Assembly (NCBI GenBank): GCA_041687295.1
Contig: JAWLCG010000049.1
Location: 1 to 19,297, forward strand
Origin: JAWLCG01 sp041687295
GTDB taxonomy: Bacteria; Planctomycetota; Phycisphaerae; SM23-33; FEN-1343
Reading direction: 5' to 3'
DNA: 19,297 nt
Below are positions 1 through 7,492 of the stretch, one piece after another (position 1 is the first letter of the stretch; each line of letters opens with the position of its first letter). Below the pieces are notes generated by a model, which made no database searches, was not told the DNA's origin, and saw only the letters and a list, made by a program, of their open reading frames with translations. Position numbers and translations under genes: made by a program.

Positions 1-467
1 GCCAGGGCGTTGACGTCCTTCCAGGAGGGGATGAGCACCTGGGTCCACTGGTACTCGAGGATATCGCCGAAGTCCGGCGGCCAGGGGCAGGTGACCCAGT
101 TGGGCGTCTTGTCCTGGGCCGAGCCGCCCGGGCAGCCCGAGAAGGTGATGACGACGGTCTTGAAGGCCGCCGCCAGCTCGATGGCGTTGCGGGTGGCCTT
201 GTCGTGCTCAGCGGCGGTCTTCTTGTCCGGGTGGACCGGGTTGGCGTGGGCGGCGATGCCGGCGACCTCCAGGCCGTAGCTCTTGATCTTGTCCTTGAGG
301 GCCTGGAGCTTCTTGGCGTCGTTCTGGATGCCGGTGAGCTTCCACGGGTCGCCCGGGTAGGGCCCGCAGGGCAGCTCGATGCAGTCCAGGCCCAGCTTCT
401 GACAGTAGGCCAACGCGTCGTCGAGGCTCATGCCCCCGAACATGGCGGCCATCACGCCCAGTTTCAT
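1..467 (-). CDS. sugar phosphate isomerase/epimerase, partial (C-terminus beyond window)
   Basis: Only the N-terminal 155 residues lie in the window; the gene runs off the left edge. The protein begins MKLGVMAAMFGGMSLDDAL and contains the pattern of the xylose-isomerase-like / AP-endonuclease family 2 TIM barrel (PF01261): a first beta strand, then the segment GLDCIELPCGPYPGD, and a second-strand segment YGLEVAGIAAHANPVHPD. Members of this family isomerise or epimerise sugars, sugar phosphates or inositol derivatives; the exact substrate cannot be read from this fragment. The ATG at 467 is preceded by AAGGAG six bases upstream, which fixes the start. No signal peptide is seen, so it is probably cytoplasmic. 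It has its own promoter-like element upstream and is separated from leuS by a repeat-filled gap, so it need not be co-transcribed with leuS. Confidence 0.85.
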   Translation of the reverse strand, partial: MKLGVMAAMFGGMSLDDALAYCQKLGLDCIELPCGPYPGDPWKLTGIQNDAKKLQALKDKIKSYGLEVAGIAAHANPVHPDKKTAAEHDKATRNAIELAAAFKTVVITFSGCPGGSAQDKTPNWVTCPWPPDFGDILEYQWTQVLIPSWKDVNAL

Positions 468-492
468 GGTGAGTCTCCTTGTTTTCGTGCAC

Positions 493-506
493 GCGCCCGC
501 GGGCGC
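493..506. promoter_or_regulatory. 14-bp perfect palindrome in the 5' leader of the isomerase gene
   Basis: GCGCCCGCGGGCGC is fully self-complementary and has the central CG typical of LacI-type operators. It lies about 20-35 bases downstream of the predicted -10 and 25 bases before the ATG, where a repressor or a leader hairpin could act. In GC-rich DNA such a palindrome can also arise by chance. Confidence 0.25.
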
Positions 507-524
507 TGGAAGGGCTGATCTGCT

Positions 525-555
525 ATTAGGCTACGCTCCGCCGGCGCAACGTCAA
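525..555 (-). promoter_or_regulatory. sigma70-like promoter of the isomerase/epimerase gene
   Basis: On the minus strand a -35 TTGACG (550-555) is followed by TAGCCT (528-533) after 16 bp, or by CCTAAT (525-530) after 19 bp. Either would start transcription about 50-60 bases before the ATG at 467. The -10 is ambiguous, so the call is moderate. Confidence 0.4.
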
Positions 556-581
556 GCGCCGGGGAGCAAATGCGTCTGCTT

Positions 582-656
582 GTAGGCCGGACGCAGCCCG
601 GCTGGGGCTCAGCGCCGCAGCAGGCGCCCCACCCAGCCGGACTGCGTCCGGCCTAC
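582..656. repeat. inverted repeat, module 'GTAGGCCGGACGCAG' (copy 1)
   Basis: A 75-bp structure in the gap between leuS (3' side) and the isomerase promoter. The left arm starts GTAGGCCGGACGCAG at 582. The right arm ends at 656 and is its complement over about 25 bp with one mismatch. The right arm contains its own small hairpin, CCGGAC-TGC-GTCCGG. The same right-arm sequence recurs exactly at 13317-13339, downstream of the beta-galactosidase gene. Confidence 0.85.
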
Positions 657-658
657 GA

Positions 659-693
659 AGCCAAAGCGGCGTCAAGGCCGCCGCACTCCATAC
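659..693. repeat. palindromic module 'GCGGCG...CGCCGCACTCCATAC' (copy A)
   Basis: Stem GCGGCG (666-671) pairs with CGCCGC (679-684), preceded by GCCAAA and followed by ACTCCATAC. Four further copies are at 4058-4091, 6755-6788, 9841-9873 and 9888-9921. This copy lies about 110 bp downstream of the leuS stop. Confidence 0.85.
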
Positions 694-743
694 TGCGCCC
701 GCACGGTCTGCCCTGCAAGCCCGCGAGTCTACAAGCCGCCGAA

Positions 744-773
744 GACGTGGCTACAAACGCCGTGGCCACGGCA
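744..773. repeat. palindromic module 'GACGTGGCTACAAACGCC' (copy 1)
   Basis: CGTGGC pairs with GCCACG across an ACAAACGCC-containing loop. The same 30-bp element, with one base changed, is at 6830-6859. Here it lies about 30 bp past the leuS stop codon, so it could form the 3' end structure of that transcript. Confidence 0.8.
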
Positions 774-801
774 CCCGTGCGGTGCTCCACGGTCCTCAGG
801 C

Positions 802-3627
802 CTACTTGACGACGATGTTCACCAGTCGGCCGGGGATGACGATCTTCTTGACGATCGTCTTGCCGGCGGTCTGCTCGGCGACGCGGGGCTCGGCCAGGGC
901 GGCGGCGAGGATCTCCTCCTGGCTCGCGTCGGGCGCCACCGACAGGCGGGTGCGGATCTTGCCGTTGATCTGCACGGGCAGCTCGATGGTGGCCTCGCGG
1001 GTCATCGCCTCGTCGTAGCGGGGCCAGGGCTCGTGGGCGAGGCTGGCGTCGTGGCCCAGGTGGCGCCAGAGCTCCTCGGCCAGGTGCGGCGCGAAGGGCG
1101 CCAGCACCTGGACGAACCGCTCGGCCTGGTCGCGGCTGAGGGCGCCGGCCTTGTAGACGGCGTTGACGAACTCCATCATCGCCGAGATGGCCGTGTTGAA
1201 CCGCATGGCCTCGACGTCGGCGCCGACCTTGCGGATGGTGCGGTGCAGGGCCCGCTCGACGGCGTCGTCGGCGCTCTCGCCCAGCAGGGCGGCTGCGTCC
1301 TCGCTGCCCATCAGCATCCGCCAGACGCGGTGCAGGAAGCGGTGCACGCCCGGCACGTCGCGGGTGTTCCAGGGCTTGGACGCCTCCAGCGGGCCCATGA
1401 ACATCTCGTAGAGGCGGAAGGTGTCGGCCCCGTACTGGGCGATCACCTCGTCGGGGTTGACGACGTTCTTGAGGCTCTTGGACATCTTCTCGACGGACTC
1501 GATCAGCTTCTCGCCGGTCAGGCGGTGGTAGGCGCCGTCCTCGCGGAAGTCGATCTGGTCGTAGCCGACGTACACGCCCCGGCTGTCGCGGTAGGCGAAC
1601 GAGCGGATCATGCCCTGGTTGAACAGCTTGCCGAAGGGCTCGGGCGTGTGCACGTGGCCCAGGTCGAACAGCACCTTGTGCCAGAACCGCGCGTAGAGCA
1701 GGTGCAGCACGGCGTGCTCGGCGCCGCCGACGTAGAGGTCCACGCCCATGCCGTCCATCCAGTATCGCTCGACGGCGGGGTCGACGAACCGCTGGCGGTT
1801 GTGCGGGTCGAGGTAGCGCAGGTAGTACCAGCAGCTGCCGGCCCACTGGGGCATGGTGTTCAGCTCGCGCCGGGCTGGCTCGCCGCAGGCGGGGCAGGTC
1901 GTCCGGACCCAGTCGGTCGCCTTGGCCAGCGGCGGGGAGGGCAGGGCGTCGGGGTCGTCGCTGGTCGAGGGCGTGAAGTCCTCCATCTCCGGCAGCACGA
2001 GCGGAAGCTGGTCTTCCGGCACGGCCACGGTGCCGCACGTGTCGCAGTGGATGATGGGGAACGGCTCGCCCCAGTAGCGCTGGCGGCTGAAGAGCCAGTC
2101 GCGGAGCTTGTAGTTGACGGCCCCGCGGCCCAGGCCCTGGCGCTCGAGGTCGTCGGTGATGCGCTGCTTGAACTGCGGCGTGGCCAGGCCGTCGTAGGGC
2201 CCGCTGTTTACGGCGGTGCCGTCGCCGATGAAGCCCTCCCACTGCTCACCGGCCGGCGGGGCGACGACCTGGACCACCGGCAGGTTGAACGCGCGGGCGA
2301 ACTCCAGGTCGCGGCTGTCGTGGGCGGGCACGGCCATGATCGCGCCGGTGCCGTAGCCCATCATCACGTAGTCGGCCACCCACACGGGGATGGGCTGGCG
2401 CGTGACGGGGTTGACGGCGTAGGCGCCGGTGAAGACGCCGGTCTTGGTCTTGCTCTCGGCGGTGCGCTCCAGCTCGCTCTTGTGGACGGCGGCCTGGACG
2501 TAGGCCTCGACGGCCGGGCGCTGCCCGTCGGTCGTGATCCGCTCGACCAGCGGGTGCTCGGGGGCGAGCACCATGTAGGTCGCCCCGAACAGCGTGTCCG
2601 GGCGGGTGGTGTAGACGCGGATGACCTCGTCCTCGGGCTGGGGGGCGAAGCCGTCGTCGCTTCGGCCCTTGAACCACTCGTCATCGGCGACGCTCTGGAG
2701 CGGGAAGTCGACCTCCGCGCCGGTGCTTCGGCCAATCCAGTTGCGCTGCATCATCTTGACCGGCTCGGGCCAGTCGACCTGGGCGAGGTCCTGCTCGAGC
2801 CGCTCGGCGTAGGCGGTGATGCGGAGCATCCACTGCCGCAACGGCCGGCGGTAGACCGGGTGGTTGCCGCGCTCGCTTCGGCCCTCGTTGGTGACCTCCT
2901 CGTTGGCCAGCACCGTGCCCAGGGCCGGGCACCAGTTGACGGGGACCTCGGCCTGGTAGGCGAGGCGCTGGTTGTCCAGCACGCCGCGCCGCTGCTCGGG
3001 CGTCAGCTGGTGCCAGCTGTAGATGCCCACGGGCTGGCCGGCGATGGCCTCGATCCGCTGGGTGGCCGGCGGGGGCACCAGGTTGCCGCCCAGGTCCACC
3101 ATCAGTTGGCCGCGCTGGAGCTTGTGCTCGAGTTCGCCGATGGGCCGGGCGGCGTCGGCTTCGGGATCGTACCAACTGTGGAACAGCTGCAGGAAGATCC
3201 ACTGCGTCCACTGGTAGTAGCCCGGCTCGGTGGTGGCGACGCGGCGGGACCAGTCGTAGCTGAAGCCGAACATCTTGATCTGCCGCTCGATGTTGGCGAT
3301 GTTGCGCTCGGTGGTCACGCGAGGGTGCACGCCGTGCTCGACGGCGTACTGCTCGGCCGGCAGGCCGAAGGCGTCGTAGCCCATCGGATGCAGGACGTTT
3401 CGGCCCTGCATGCGCATGTAGCGGGCCAGGATGTCGGTGGCGGTGTAGCCCTCGGGATGGCCCACGTGCAGGCCGGCGCCGCTGGGGTAGGGGAACATGT
3501 CCAGCACGTAGAACTTGGGCTTGTCGGCGAAGCCGGCCTGGCCGGGGTTGGGCACCTCGAAGGTGCGGTGCTCGGCCCAGTAGTCCTGCCACTTGCGTTC
3601 GATGGCGGTGAAGTCGTAGCCAGCCAT
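802..3627 (-). CDS. leuS: leucine--tRNA ligase
   Basis: Class Ia aminoacyl-tRNA synthetase that charges tRNA-Leu in the cytoplasm (EC 6.1.1.4). The protein is 941 aa, longer than the E. coli enzyme (860 aa). It resembles the long actinobacterial/planctomycete form in carrying NEGRSERGNHPV and RQWMLRITAYAERL before NWIGRSTGAEV. The class signatures are present: HVGH at residues 54-57 (the HIGH motif) and KMSKS at 714-718. A CP1 editing domain is marked by TTRPDTLFGATY near residue 340. A Cys-x2-Cys pair (CDTCG, later CPACG) suggests a zinc-binding element. I chose the ATG at 3627 (MAGYDFTAIERKWQDYW) because GAGGA lies just upstream and the homologous N-terminus starts there; an in-frame ATG at 3711 would add 28 residues without family resemblance. 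It is transcribed alone from a promoter at 3822-3850. Confidence 0.97.
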   Translation of the reverse strand: MAGYDFTAIERKWQDYWAEHRTFEVPNPGQAGFADKPKFYVLDMFPYPSGAGLHVGHPEGYTATDILARYMRMQGRNVLHPMGYDAFGLPAEQYAVEHGVHPRVTTERNIANIERQIKMFGFSYDWSRRVATTEPGYYQWTQWIFLQLFHSWYDPEADAARPIGELEHKLQRGQLMVDLGGNLVPPPATQRIEAIAGQPVGIYSWHQLTPEQRRGVLDNQRLAYQAEVPVNWCPALGTVLANEEVTNEGRSERGNHPVYRRPLRQWMLRITAYAERLEQDLAQVDWPEPVKMMQRNWIGRSTGAEVDFPLQSVADDEWFKGRSDDGFAPQPEDEVIRVYTTRPDTLFGATYMVLAPEHPLVERITTDGQRPAVEAYVQAAVHKSELERTAESKTKTGVFTGAYAVNPVTRQPIPVWVADYVMMGYGTGAIMAVPAHDSRDLEFARAFNLPVVQVVAPPAGEQWEGFIGDGTAVNSGPYDGLATPQFKQRITDDLERQGLGRGAVNYKLRDWLFSRQRYWGEPFPIIHCDTCGTVAVPEDQLPLVLPEMEDFTPSTSDDPDALPSPPLAKATDWVRTTCPACGEPARRELNTMPQWAGSCWYYLRYLDPHNRQRFVDPAVERYWMDGMGVDLYVGGAEHAVLHLLYARFWHKVLFDLGHVHTPEPFGKLFNQGMIRSFAYRDSRGVYVGYDQIDFREDGAYHRLTGEKLIESVEKMSKSLKNVVNPDEVIAQYGADTFRLYEMFMGPLEASKPWNTRDVPGVHRFLHRVWRMLMGSEDAAALLGESADDAVERALHRTIRKVGADVEAMRFNTAISAMMEFVNAVYKAGALSRDQAERFVQVLAPFAPHLAEELWRHLGHDASLAHEPWPRYDEAMTREATIELPVQINGKIRTRLSVAPDASQEEILAAALAEPRVAEQTAGKTIVKKIVIPGRLVNIVVK

Positions 3628-3680
3628 GATGGTCCTCGGATGCTCGGTAGTCTCGGACGGGGGAAACGGAAACGAGAAGA

Positions 3681-3704
3681 CCCCGCGATGCGACAATCGC
3701 GGGG
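3681..3704 (-). terminator. hairpin in the leuS leader, possible attenuator
   Basis: CCCCGCGAT (3681-3689) and ATCGCGGGG (3696-3704) form a perfect 9-bp stem with a 6-base loop. Read in the leuS direction the hairpin is followed by TCTTCTCGTTTCCGTTTCC, a pyrimidine-rich but not pure-T tract. It lies about 55-75 bases before the leuS ATG and downstream of the promoter, so it would be transcribed in the leader. The flank GAAGACCCCG is shared with the hairpins at 14105 and 17288, which sit just after genes. Confidence 0.45.
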
Positions 3705-3821
3705 CCTGCAAGAATTCGGGCAGCAGGGGTCGTCCGCGATCCGTCAGCGCAGGGGCAGCCCGGGTAGTAGCGGCCGGGCCAGGCTGTGCGCGCGACGGAT
3801 CATGCGGGTCTCCATTGCTAC

Positions 3822-3850
3822 AGTATCGGCCGATGGCCTCGCCGCGTCAA
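3822..3850 (-). promoter_or_regulatory. sigma70-like promoter of leuS
   Basis: On the minus strand TTGACG (3845-3850) and GATACT (3822-3827) are separated by exactly 17 bp. The predicted start is near 3815, giving a leader of about 190 nt before the leuS ATG. That is long for this genome and contains the hairpin at 3681-3704. Confidence 0.6.
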
Positions 3851-3940
3851 GATGATTGCCGGACCGGGCTGCCCGGGGTCTTCACGTCTTTGCAGGGGGG
3901 CTCCGGTGGGGAGGCCCGCAGCTGGGACGCGGTCCTTTCC

Positions 3941-4007
3941 CCAAGCCCACGAATGGAGCGGCGAGCGGAGCGAGTGGCGCAATCCGTGGGGCTCTCGTCC
4001 GGGCCGT
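3941..4007. repeat. dispersed module 'CCAAGCCCACG ... TCTCGTCCGGGCCGT' (copy 1)
   Basis: CCAAGCCCACG (3941-3951) and CCGTGGGGCTCTCGTCCGG (3984-4002) bracket a variable middle that holds GGAGCGGCGAGCGGAGCGAG. The same two ends recur at 13989-14032 with a much shorter middle. It lies in the gap downstream of the DUF167 gene; the rest of the 3628-4138 gap holds the leuS leader and promoter, and I see no gene in it. Confidence 0.65.
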
Positions 4008-4057
4008 ACCTGAGGGGGGCACGACGCACCCGCATGTCCGATGGGCAAGCGGTCTGA

Positions 4058-4091
4058 GCCAAAGCGGCGACGTTGTCGCCGCACTCCATAC
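4058..4091. repeat. palindromic module 'GCGGCG...CGCCGCACTCCATAC' (copy B)
   Basis: GCGGCGAC pairs with GTCGCCGC around a 3-base loop (GTT). It is flanked by GCCAAA and ACTCCATAC as in copy A. It sits about 50 bp downstream of the DUF167 stop codon. Confidence 0.85.
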
Positions 4092-4138
4092 TGGGCCCGG
4101 GCCGCCTGGTGCCGGGCGAGCCCGGGGCTTGGGGGGCG

Positions 4139-4444
4139 CTACAGGTCTGCCAGGCGCTGGCGGATCTGGGCGGGGGATATCCCTGCGATCAGGAACTCTT
4201 TGCGCGGATTCGTGGGCCCGCTGAGCAGGCGCACAGTGCGGGCGGGCACGCCGAGGGCCTGGGCCAGGACGCGGGCGAGGGCCTGGTTGGCCCGGCCCTT
4301 CTCGGGGGCGGCGGCGACGGCGATCTTGAGGCTCTCGCCCAGCACGCCGGCGATGCGGTCGCGGGCGCTGCCGGGGACGGCCTTGACGGGAATGGCCACG
4401 CCGTCGGGGCGTTGGGTGAGGGCGAGTTTCTCCAGGTCCTGCAT
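4139..4444 (-). CDS. DUF167 (YggU/UPF0235) family protein
   Basis: A 101-residue protein whose whole length matches the DUF167 pattern (PF02594): the strand VAIPVKAVPGSARDRIAG, then LKIAVAAAPEKGRANQAL, then VRLLSGPTNPRKEFLIAG. Members are small single-domain alpha/beta proteins of unknown biochemical role, often encoded beside yggT-type or proline-synthesis genes; no such neighbour is present here. The ATG at 4444 is chosen because GGGAGGA lies directly upstream; an in-frame ATG at 4474 would add 10 residues without support. The gene is divergent from the lipoprotein gene at 4615, with about 170 bp between them, and is followed by a repeat block. Cytoplasmic location is inferred from the lack of any hydrophobic segment. 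Confidence 0.88.
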   Translation of the reverse strand: MQDLEKLALTQRPDGVAIPVKAVPGSARDRIAGVLGESLKIAVAAAPEKGRANQALARVLAQALGVPARTVRLLSGPTNPRKEFLIAGISPAQIRQRLADL

Positions 4445-4559
4445 GTTGGTCCTCCCGGGCCTGGATGGTACCATGGGTAGCGGGTCGGTTCCATGGCCGC
4501 AAGACGGCCGGGCGGGCCGAAACCGGTCTTCCTGGCTTGGCCGGGGGACGGAGCGGTGA

Positions 4560-4588
4560 TTGACACATTCAGGGCCAGCCGATAGGAT
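4560..4588 (+). promoter_or_regulatory. sigma70-like promoter of the lipoprotein/kinase pair
   Basis: A consensus -35 TTGACA (4560-4565), a 17-bp spacer and -10 TAGGAT (4583-4588). The predicted start near 4595 leaves a leader of about 20 bases before the GTG at 4615, with GAGGG at 4604-4608 as ribosome binding site. This is the strongest promoter match in the window. Confidence 0.7.
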
Positions 4589-4614
4589 GGTCCCCTGGCT
4601 TCTGAGGGTACGGC

Positions 4615-5502
4615 GTGCGGCGCGGCAGGCGGACTGGACAACCCGGCGGCTGGATCGGTTGGGTCCTGATGGCCGGGCTATGGCTGGCCGGCTGTGGCGG
4701 CGACGCGTCGGGCCCGCCCGTCGATGCGCCGGTGGGCGTGCCGGTCTGGAACGGCCAGCCGATGCAGCCGGTGGGCGCCCAGGACGCGGAGCCCGAGGCC
4801 CAGGTGCTGATGGTTCGGCTGCGGCTGATCCCGGTGGAGGTGCCCTTCGGCACCGTCAGCCAGTCCGAGCGGCTGTGGAGCTACCTGGACGAGGAGGTCG
4901 TCGGCCCCGAGTCGGCGGCGGTGCTGGCCCGCAACGGTCTGCGGGTCGGGCGAGGCCGGGTCGACAGCTGGCTCCCCGTCAGCCGGCTGCTGCGGGAGAT
5001 GACCGGCCAGGCCGTTGGCGGCAGCTACAGTCTGGCCCAGCCGGGCCGGGGCGTGCCGATCACGCTGAAGCAGCGGCAGGACGGGCAGGAGATCTTCACC
5101 TTCAACCGCCGAGGCGAGTTGGAGGGGCGCTCCTACCCGCCCGGCGACAACGTGCTGATGGTGGCCTGCCACCTCAACCCCGACGATCTGTCCAGCGTTC
5201 TGTTGCACGCGGTGCCGCTGGTCCGCTCGAGGCGGGAGGTGCCCCGCTACGTGCGGACGCCGGGCGGCCCGATGTTCCAGAGCGAGCCGCAGCTGTTTTC
5301 GCTGGAGGCGCTGGAGTTCAAGGTCCCGGTGCCCAACGGGCGGTTCCTGGTGATCGGGCCGGGCGCCCGGGTCGAGCGCGAGGGCGCGCCGGGCCGGCAG
5401 TTTTTGATGCAGACGCGCGACGGCCTGCGCTACGAGACGCTGGTCGTGATCGTGCCGGAGATCTATGCCGCGCCCGCCCGTGCGGGTGCGACGAGTCGAT
5501 GA
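4615..5502 (+). CDS. putative lipoprotein of unknown function
   Basis: A 295-residue protein with a basic N-terminus (MRRGRRTG), a hydrophobic stretch and a lipobox L-A-G-C with the acylated Cys at residue 27, so it is probably a membrane-anchored lipoprotein. I recognise no known domain. Residues 60-110 (VRLRLIPVEVPFGTVSQSERLW and the following ESAAVLARNGLRVG) look like a folded unit, and the C-terminal third is rich in beta strands (RFLVIGPGARVEREG, LRYETLVVIVPEIY). The GTG start is supported by GAGGG six bases upstream and by the signal peptide that begins there. The histidine kinase gene starts 76 bp after its stop and is probably on the same transcript; a role as an envelope partner or sensor input for that kinase is conjecture. 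Confidence 0.8.
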   Translation: MRRGRRTGQPGGWIGWVLMAGLWLAGCGGDASGPPVDAPVGVPVWNGQPMQPVGAQDAEPEAQVLMVRLRLIPVEVPFGTVSQSERLWSYLDEEVVGPESAAVLARNGLRVGRGRVDSWLPVSRLLREMTGQAVGGSYSLAQPGRGVPITLKQRQDGQEIFTFNRRGELEGRSYPPGDNVLMVACHLNPDDLSSVLLHAVPLVRSRREVPRYVRTPGGPMFQSEPQLFSLEALEFKVPVPNGRFLVIGPGARVEREGAPGRQFLMQTRDGLRYETLVVIVPEIYAAPARAGATSR

Positions 5503-5578
5503 GGGGCGCCGGCCCGGCCGGTGCCCCGGGTTGGGACTCTGCCGCCGGCGGGGACCCCTACACAGCAGTTGGGTGCGT

Positions 5579-6697
5579 ATGTCCGACCCGGCCAAGATGA
5601 CAGCCCGTCCCGCCGCCGACGACGAGTTCTTCCGGCGGCTCTGCCAGCACTCGCCGGCCGCCCTGATCGCCACCGACCCGCAACTGCGGGTGACGGTGTG
5701 GAACCAGGCGGCCACGCAGCTGTTCGGCCGGCCTGGCGAGCAGATGTTCGGCCGGCCCCTCGTGGAGGTCGCCGACGCGAAGTACCGCCCGATGCTCGAT
5801 CGGCTGCTGGAGCGGACGCTGCGGGACGGCAAGGTTCGCGAGTTCGAGGTCGAGCACACCCCGCCCAAGGGCGCCCCGCTGACGCTGCTGGCGGTGATCG
5901 GCCCGGCCCCCGGCGCCGACGGCCAGCCCGCGGGCGTAACGGCCTGGGTCCGCGACATCACCAACCGCGTGCGCCTGGCCGAGCAACTCGCCGCCGCCGA
6001 GCGCATGGCCAGCCTGGGCACACTGGCCGGCGGCGTGGCCCACCACTTCAACAACATCCTGGGCGGCGTGGCCACCTTCGTCGACTACGCCCTGACCAGC
6101 AACGACCCCGCCGCCGCCCGCCGAGCCCTGCAGATGACCGCCGACGCCGCTGGCCGGGTCTCCAAGATCACCCAGAGCCTGCTGAGCTTCGCCGAGCGCG
6201 ACACCCGCCGGGTCGACCTGGCCGACCTGACCGAGGTGGTGCTCACCTTCGCCAACCTCGTCGAGCGCCCCCTGGCCGAGCGGGGCATCCACCTCGAGCT
6301 CGACCTGCACCCGGTGCCCATCGTGCCCGTCGAGGCCAACCGCATGCACCAGATCCTGGGCAACCTGCTGACCAACGCCGAGGAGGCCATGCCCGAGGGA
6401 GGGCAGGTCACCCTCAGCGTCAACGCCGACCGCCGCTGGGTCTGGCTGGACTTCGCCGACAGCGGCGGGGGCATCCAGCGCGAGCACGTGGCGATGGTCT
6501 TCGAGCCCTTCTTCACCACCAAGGGCCTGCTGGGCGGCGGCGACAAGGGCCACCCCGGCCTGGGCCTTAGCGTCGTGCACGGCATCGTCACCGAGATGGG
6601 CGGCGAGATCGCCCTGCAGAGCAAGCCCGGCCAAGGCGCCCGCTTCCGCCTCCGCTTCCCCCGCCCCCGCGACGAGGAAGAAGCCCAGGAGGCGTAG
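5579..6697 (+). CDS. soluble PAS-domain sensor histidine kinase (NtrB-like architecture)
   Basis: A 372-residue kinase with no transmembrane segment. Residues about 14-128 form a PAS domain (FFRRLCQHSPAALIATDPQL to VTAWVRDITNR). The H-box is GTLAGGVAHHFNNILGG with the probable phosphorylated His155. The catalytic ATPase domain shows the N-box NLLTNAEEAM (262-271), the G1 box DSGGGI (294-299), the F-box FEPFFTTK (308-315) and the G2 box GLGLSVVHGIV. It would autophosphorylate and pass phosphate to a response regulator, but none is encoded nearby, so it is an orphan kinase here. The ATG at 5579 is preferred because the PAS domain begins soon after; the upstream in-frame ATG at 5465 overlaps the lipoprotein gene and adds only Arg/Pro-rich sequence. 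No clear ribosome binding site precedes 5579, so the start is less certain. Confidence 0.9.
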   Translation: MSDPAKMTARPAADDEFFRRLCQHSPAALIATDPQLRVTVWNQAATQLFGRPGEQMFGRPLVEVADAKYRPMLDRLLERTLRDGKVREFEVEHTPPKGAPLTLLAVIGPAPGADGQPAGVTAWVRDITNRVRLAEQLAAAERMASLGTLAGGVAHHFNNILGGVATFVDYALTSNDPAAARRALQMTADAAGRVSKITQSLLSFAERDTRRVDLADLTEVVLTFANLVERPLAERGIHLELDLHPVPIVPVEANRMHQILGNLLTNAEEAMPEGGQVTLSVNADRRWVWLDFADSGGGIQREHVAMVFEPFFTTKGLLGGGDKGHPGLGLSVVHGIVTEMGGEIALQSKPGQGARFRLRFPRPRDEEEAQEA

Positions 6698-6746
6698 GCC
6701 GCAGGCTTGAGGGGAACAAAGCGCTTCGGACGTCGTGGCCGAGGTA

Positions 6747-6790
6747 CCTGGGCCGTATGGAGTGCGGCGGCAACGACGCCGCTTTGGCTG
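6747..6790. repeat. palindromic module 'GCGGCG...CGCCGC' (copy C, inverted)
   Basis: It reads CCTGGGCCGTATGGAGTGC, then stem GCGGCG, a 7-base loop, CGCCGC and TTTGGC, i.e. the reverse orientation of copies A and B. It lies about 55 bp after the histidine kinase stop. The prefix CCTGGGCC is shared with the copy at 9831. Confidence 0.85.
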
Positions 6791-6829
6791 GACTGCGATC
6801 CACTGCCCGTTGGTCCTGAACCACTCGCA

Positions 6830-6859
6830 GACGTGGCTACAAACGCCGTAGCCACGGCA
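6830..6859. repeat. palindromic module 'GACGTGGCTACAAACGCC' (copy 2)
   Basis: CGTGGCTAC (6832-6840) pairs perfectly with GTAGCCACG (6848-6856) around loop AAACGCC. It is the same element as 744-773 with one changed base. In copy 1 that base breaks the upper stem pairing, so this copy is the better hairpin. Confidence 0.8.
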
Positions 6860-7048
6860 TCTATGAGCAGGTCTCCGTCAAGGCGATAACGGGACGATCA
6901 CGGGATTTTTCGAGCATCTATTCGACGTCATCGCTTCGGATGCGTCATCTGACCCATTGCGTGCCGGCTGCACTCACCCAACGAGGTCCCGAAGACCTCT
7001 GGCCGTGGCTCGCAGTCCGGACTTGGATCCCGTCTCTCGTCTCGCCCG
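6860..7048. other. gap between repeat block and IS110 remnant; no gene seen
   Basis: About 190 bp that is visibly richer in A and T than its surroundings (for example GGGATTTTTCGAGCATC near 6902). It may include the remaining non-coding end of the IS110-type element that lies just to its right, but I find no terminal repeat or conserved end to prove it. No open frame here resembles a protein. Confidence 0.4.
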
Positions 7049-7492
7049 CTACGCCGCCGCCCGATACGTTTCGCCGCTGCGCAGCATCGCCACCATCACG
7101 CACGCCAGGTACCGCGCCCCACCCACCACCGCGATCTTCCGCCGCTTGGGCTGGTCCTGGCAGAGCCGCTCGAACCGTGCCCCCAGAGACGCGTCCCGCC
7201 GGATCGCCTGCCACGCCGCCTCCACCAGCAGTTTGCGCAGCGTCGCCGGCCCTTCCTTCGTCACGTGGCCCAGCCGCCGGGCGTCGATGCGGTCGTTCTT
7301 GCGCTTGGAGCGGAAGATCAGCCGCAACTGGCCCGGGTGGGCCACGGTCACCCGGTGGGCGACCGGGGCCAGGGCGTCGTGCAGATAGCCGTAGCCGCAG
7401 GAGGCCTCGTAGCAGACGCTGAAGGGCTCGGGGCTCTCGGCCAGCGTCCGCAGCCCCTTGTCCCAGTGGCCCTGGATCGTCTCACACTTGAC
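7049..7492 (-). pseudogene. IS110-family transposase remnant with internal deletion and missing N-terminus
   Basis: The 147 readable codons match two separated parts of an IS110-type transposase. Residues about 21-74 (FSVCYEASCGYGYLHDAL, AHPGQLRLIFRSKRKNDRID, ARRL) belong to the N-terminal DEDD/RuvC-like catalytic domain. From about residue 75 on, GHVTKEGPATLRKLLVEAAW and RRKIAVVGGARYLACVMVAM belong to the C-terminal Transposase_20 domain with its end GETYR. Full-length relatives are roughly 330-400 residues, so the linker between the two domains, some 150-200 residues, is missing at about position 7270, yet the reading frame is kept. The N-terminus, with the first catalytic Asp and start codon, is also missing: upstream of 7492 the frame runs antisense into the PEP-CTERM remnant. 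It is very unlikely to be active. Confidence 0.85.

Noticed and set aside
653..809. Short open frames in the leuS-isomerase gap
   Set aside because: They are translations of the palindromic repeats and lack ribosome binding sites or family likeness.
1033..3855. A 940-codon open frame on the plus strand
   Set aside because: It is antisense to leuS and shows only mirror-composition sequence; leuS has all motifs, a ribosome binding site and a promoter.
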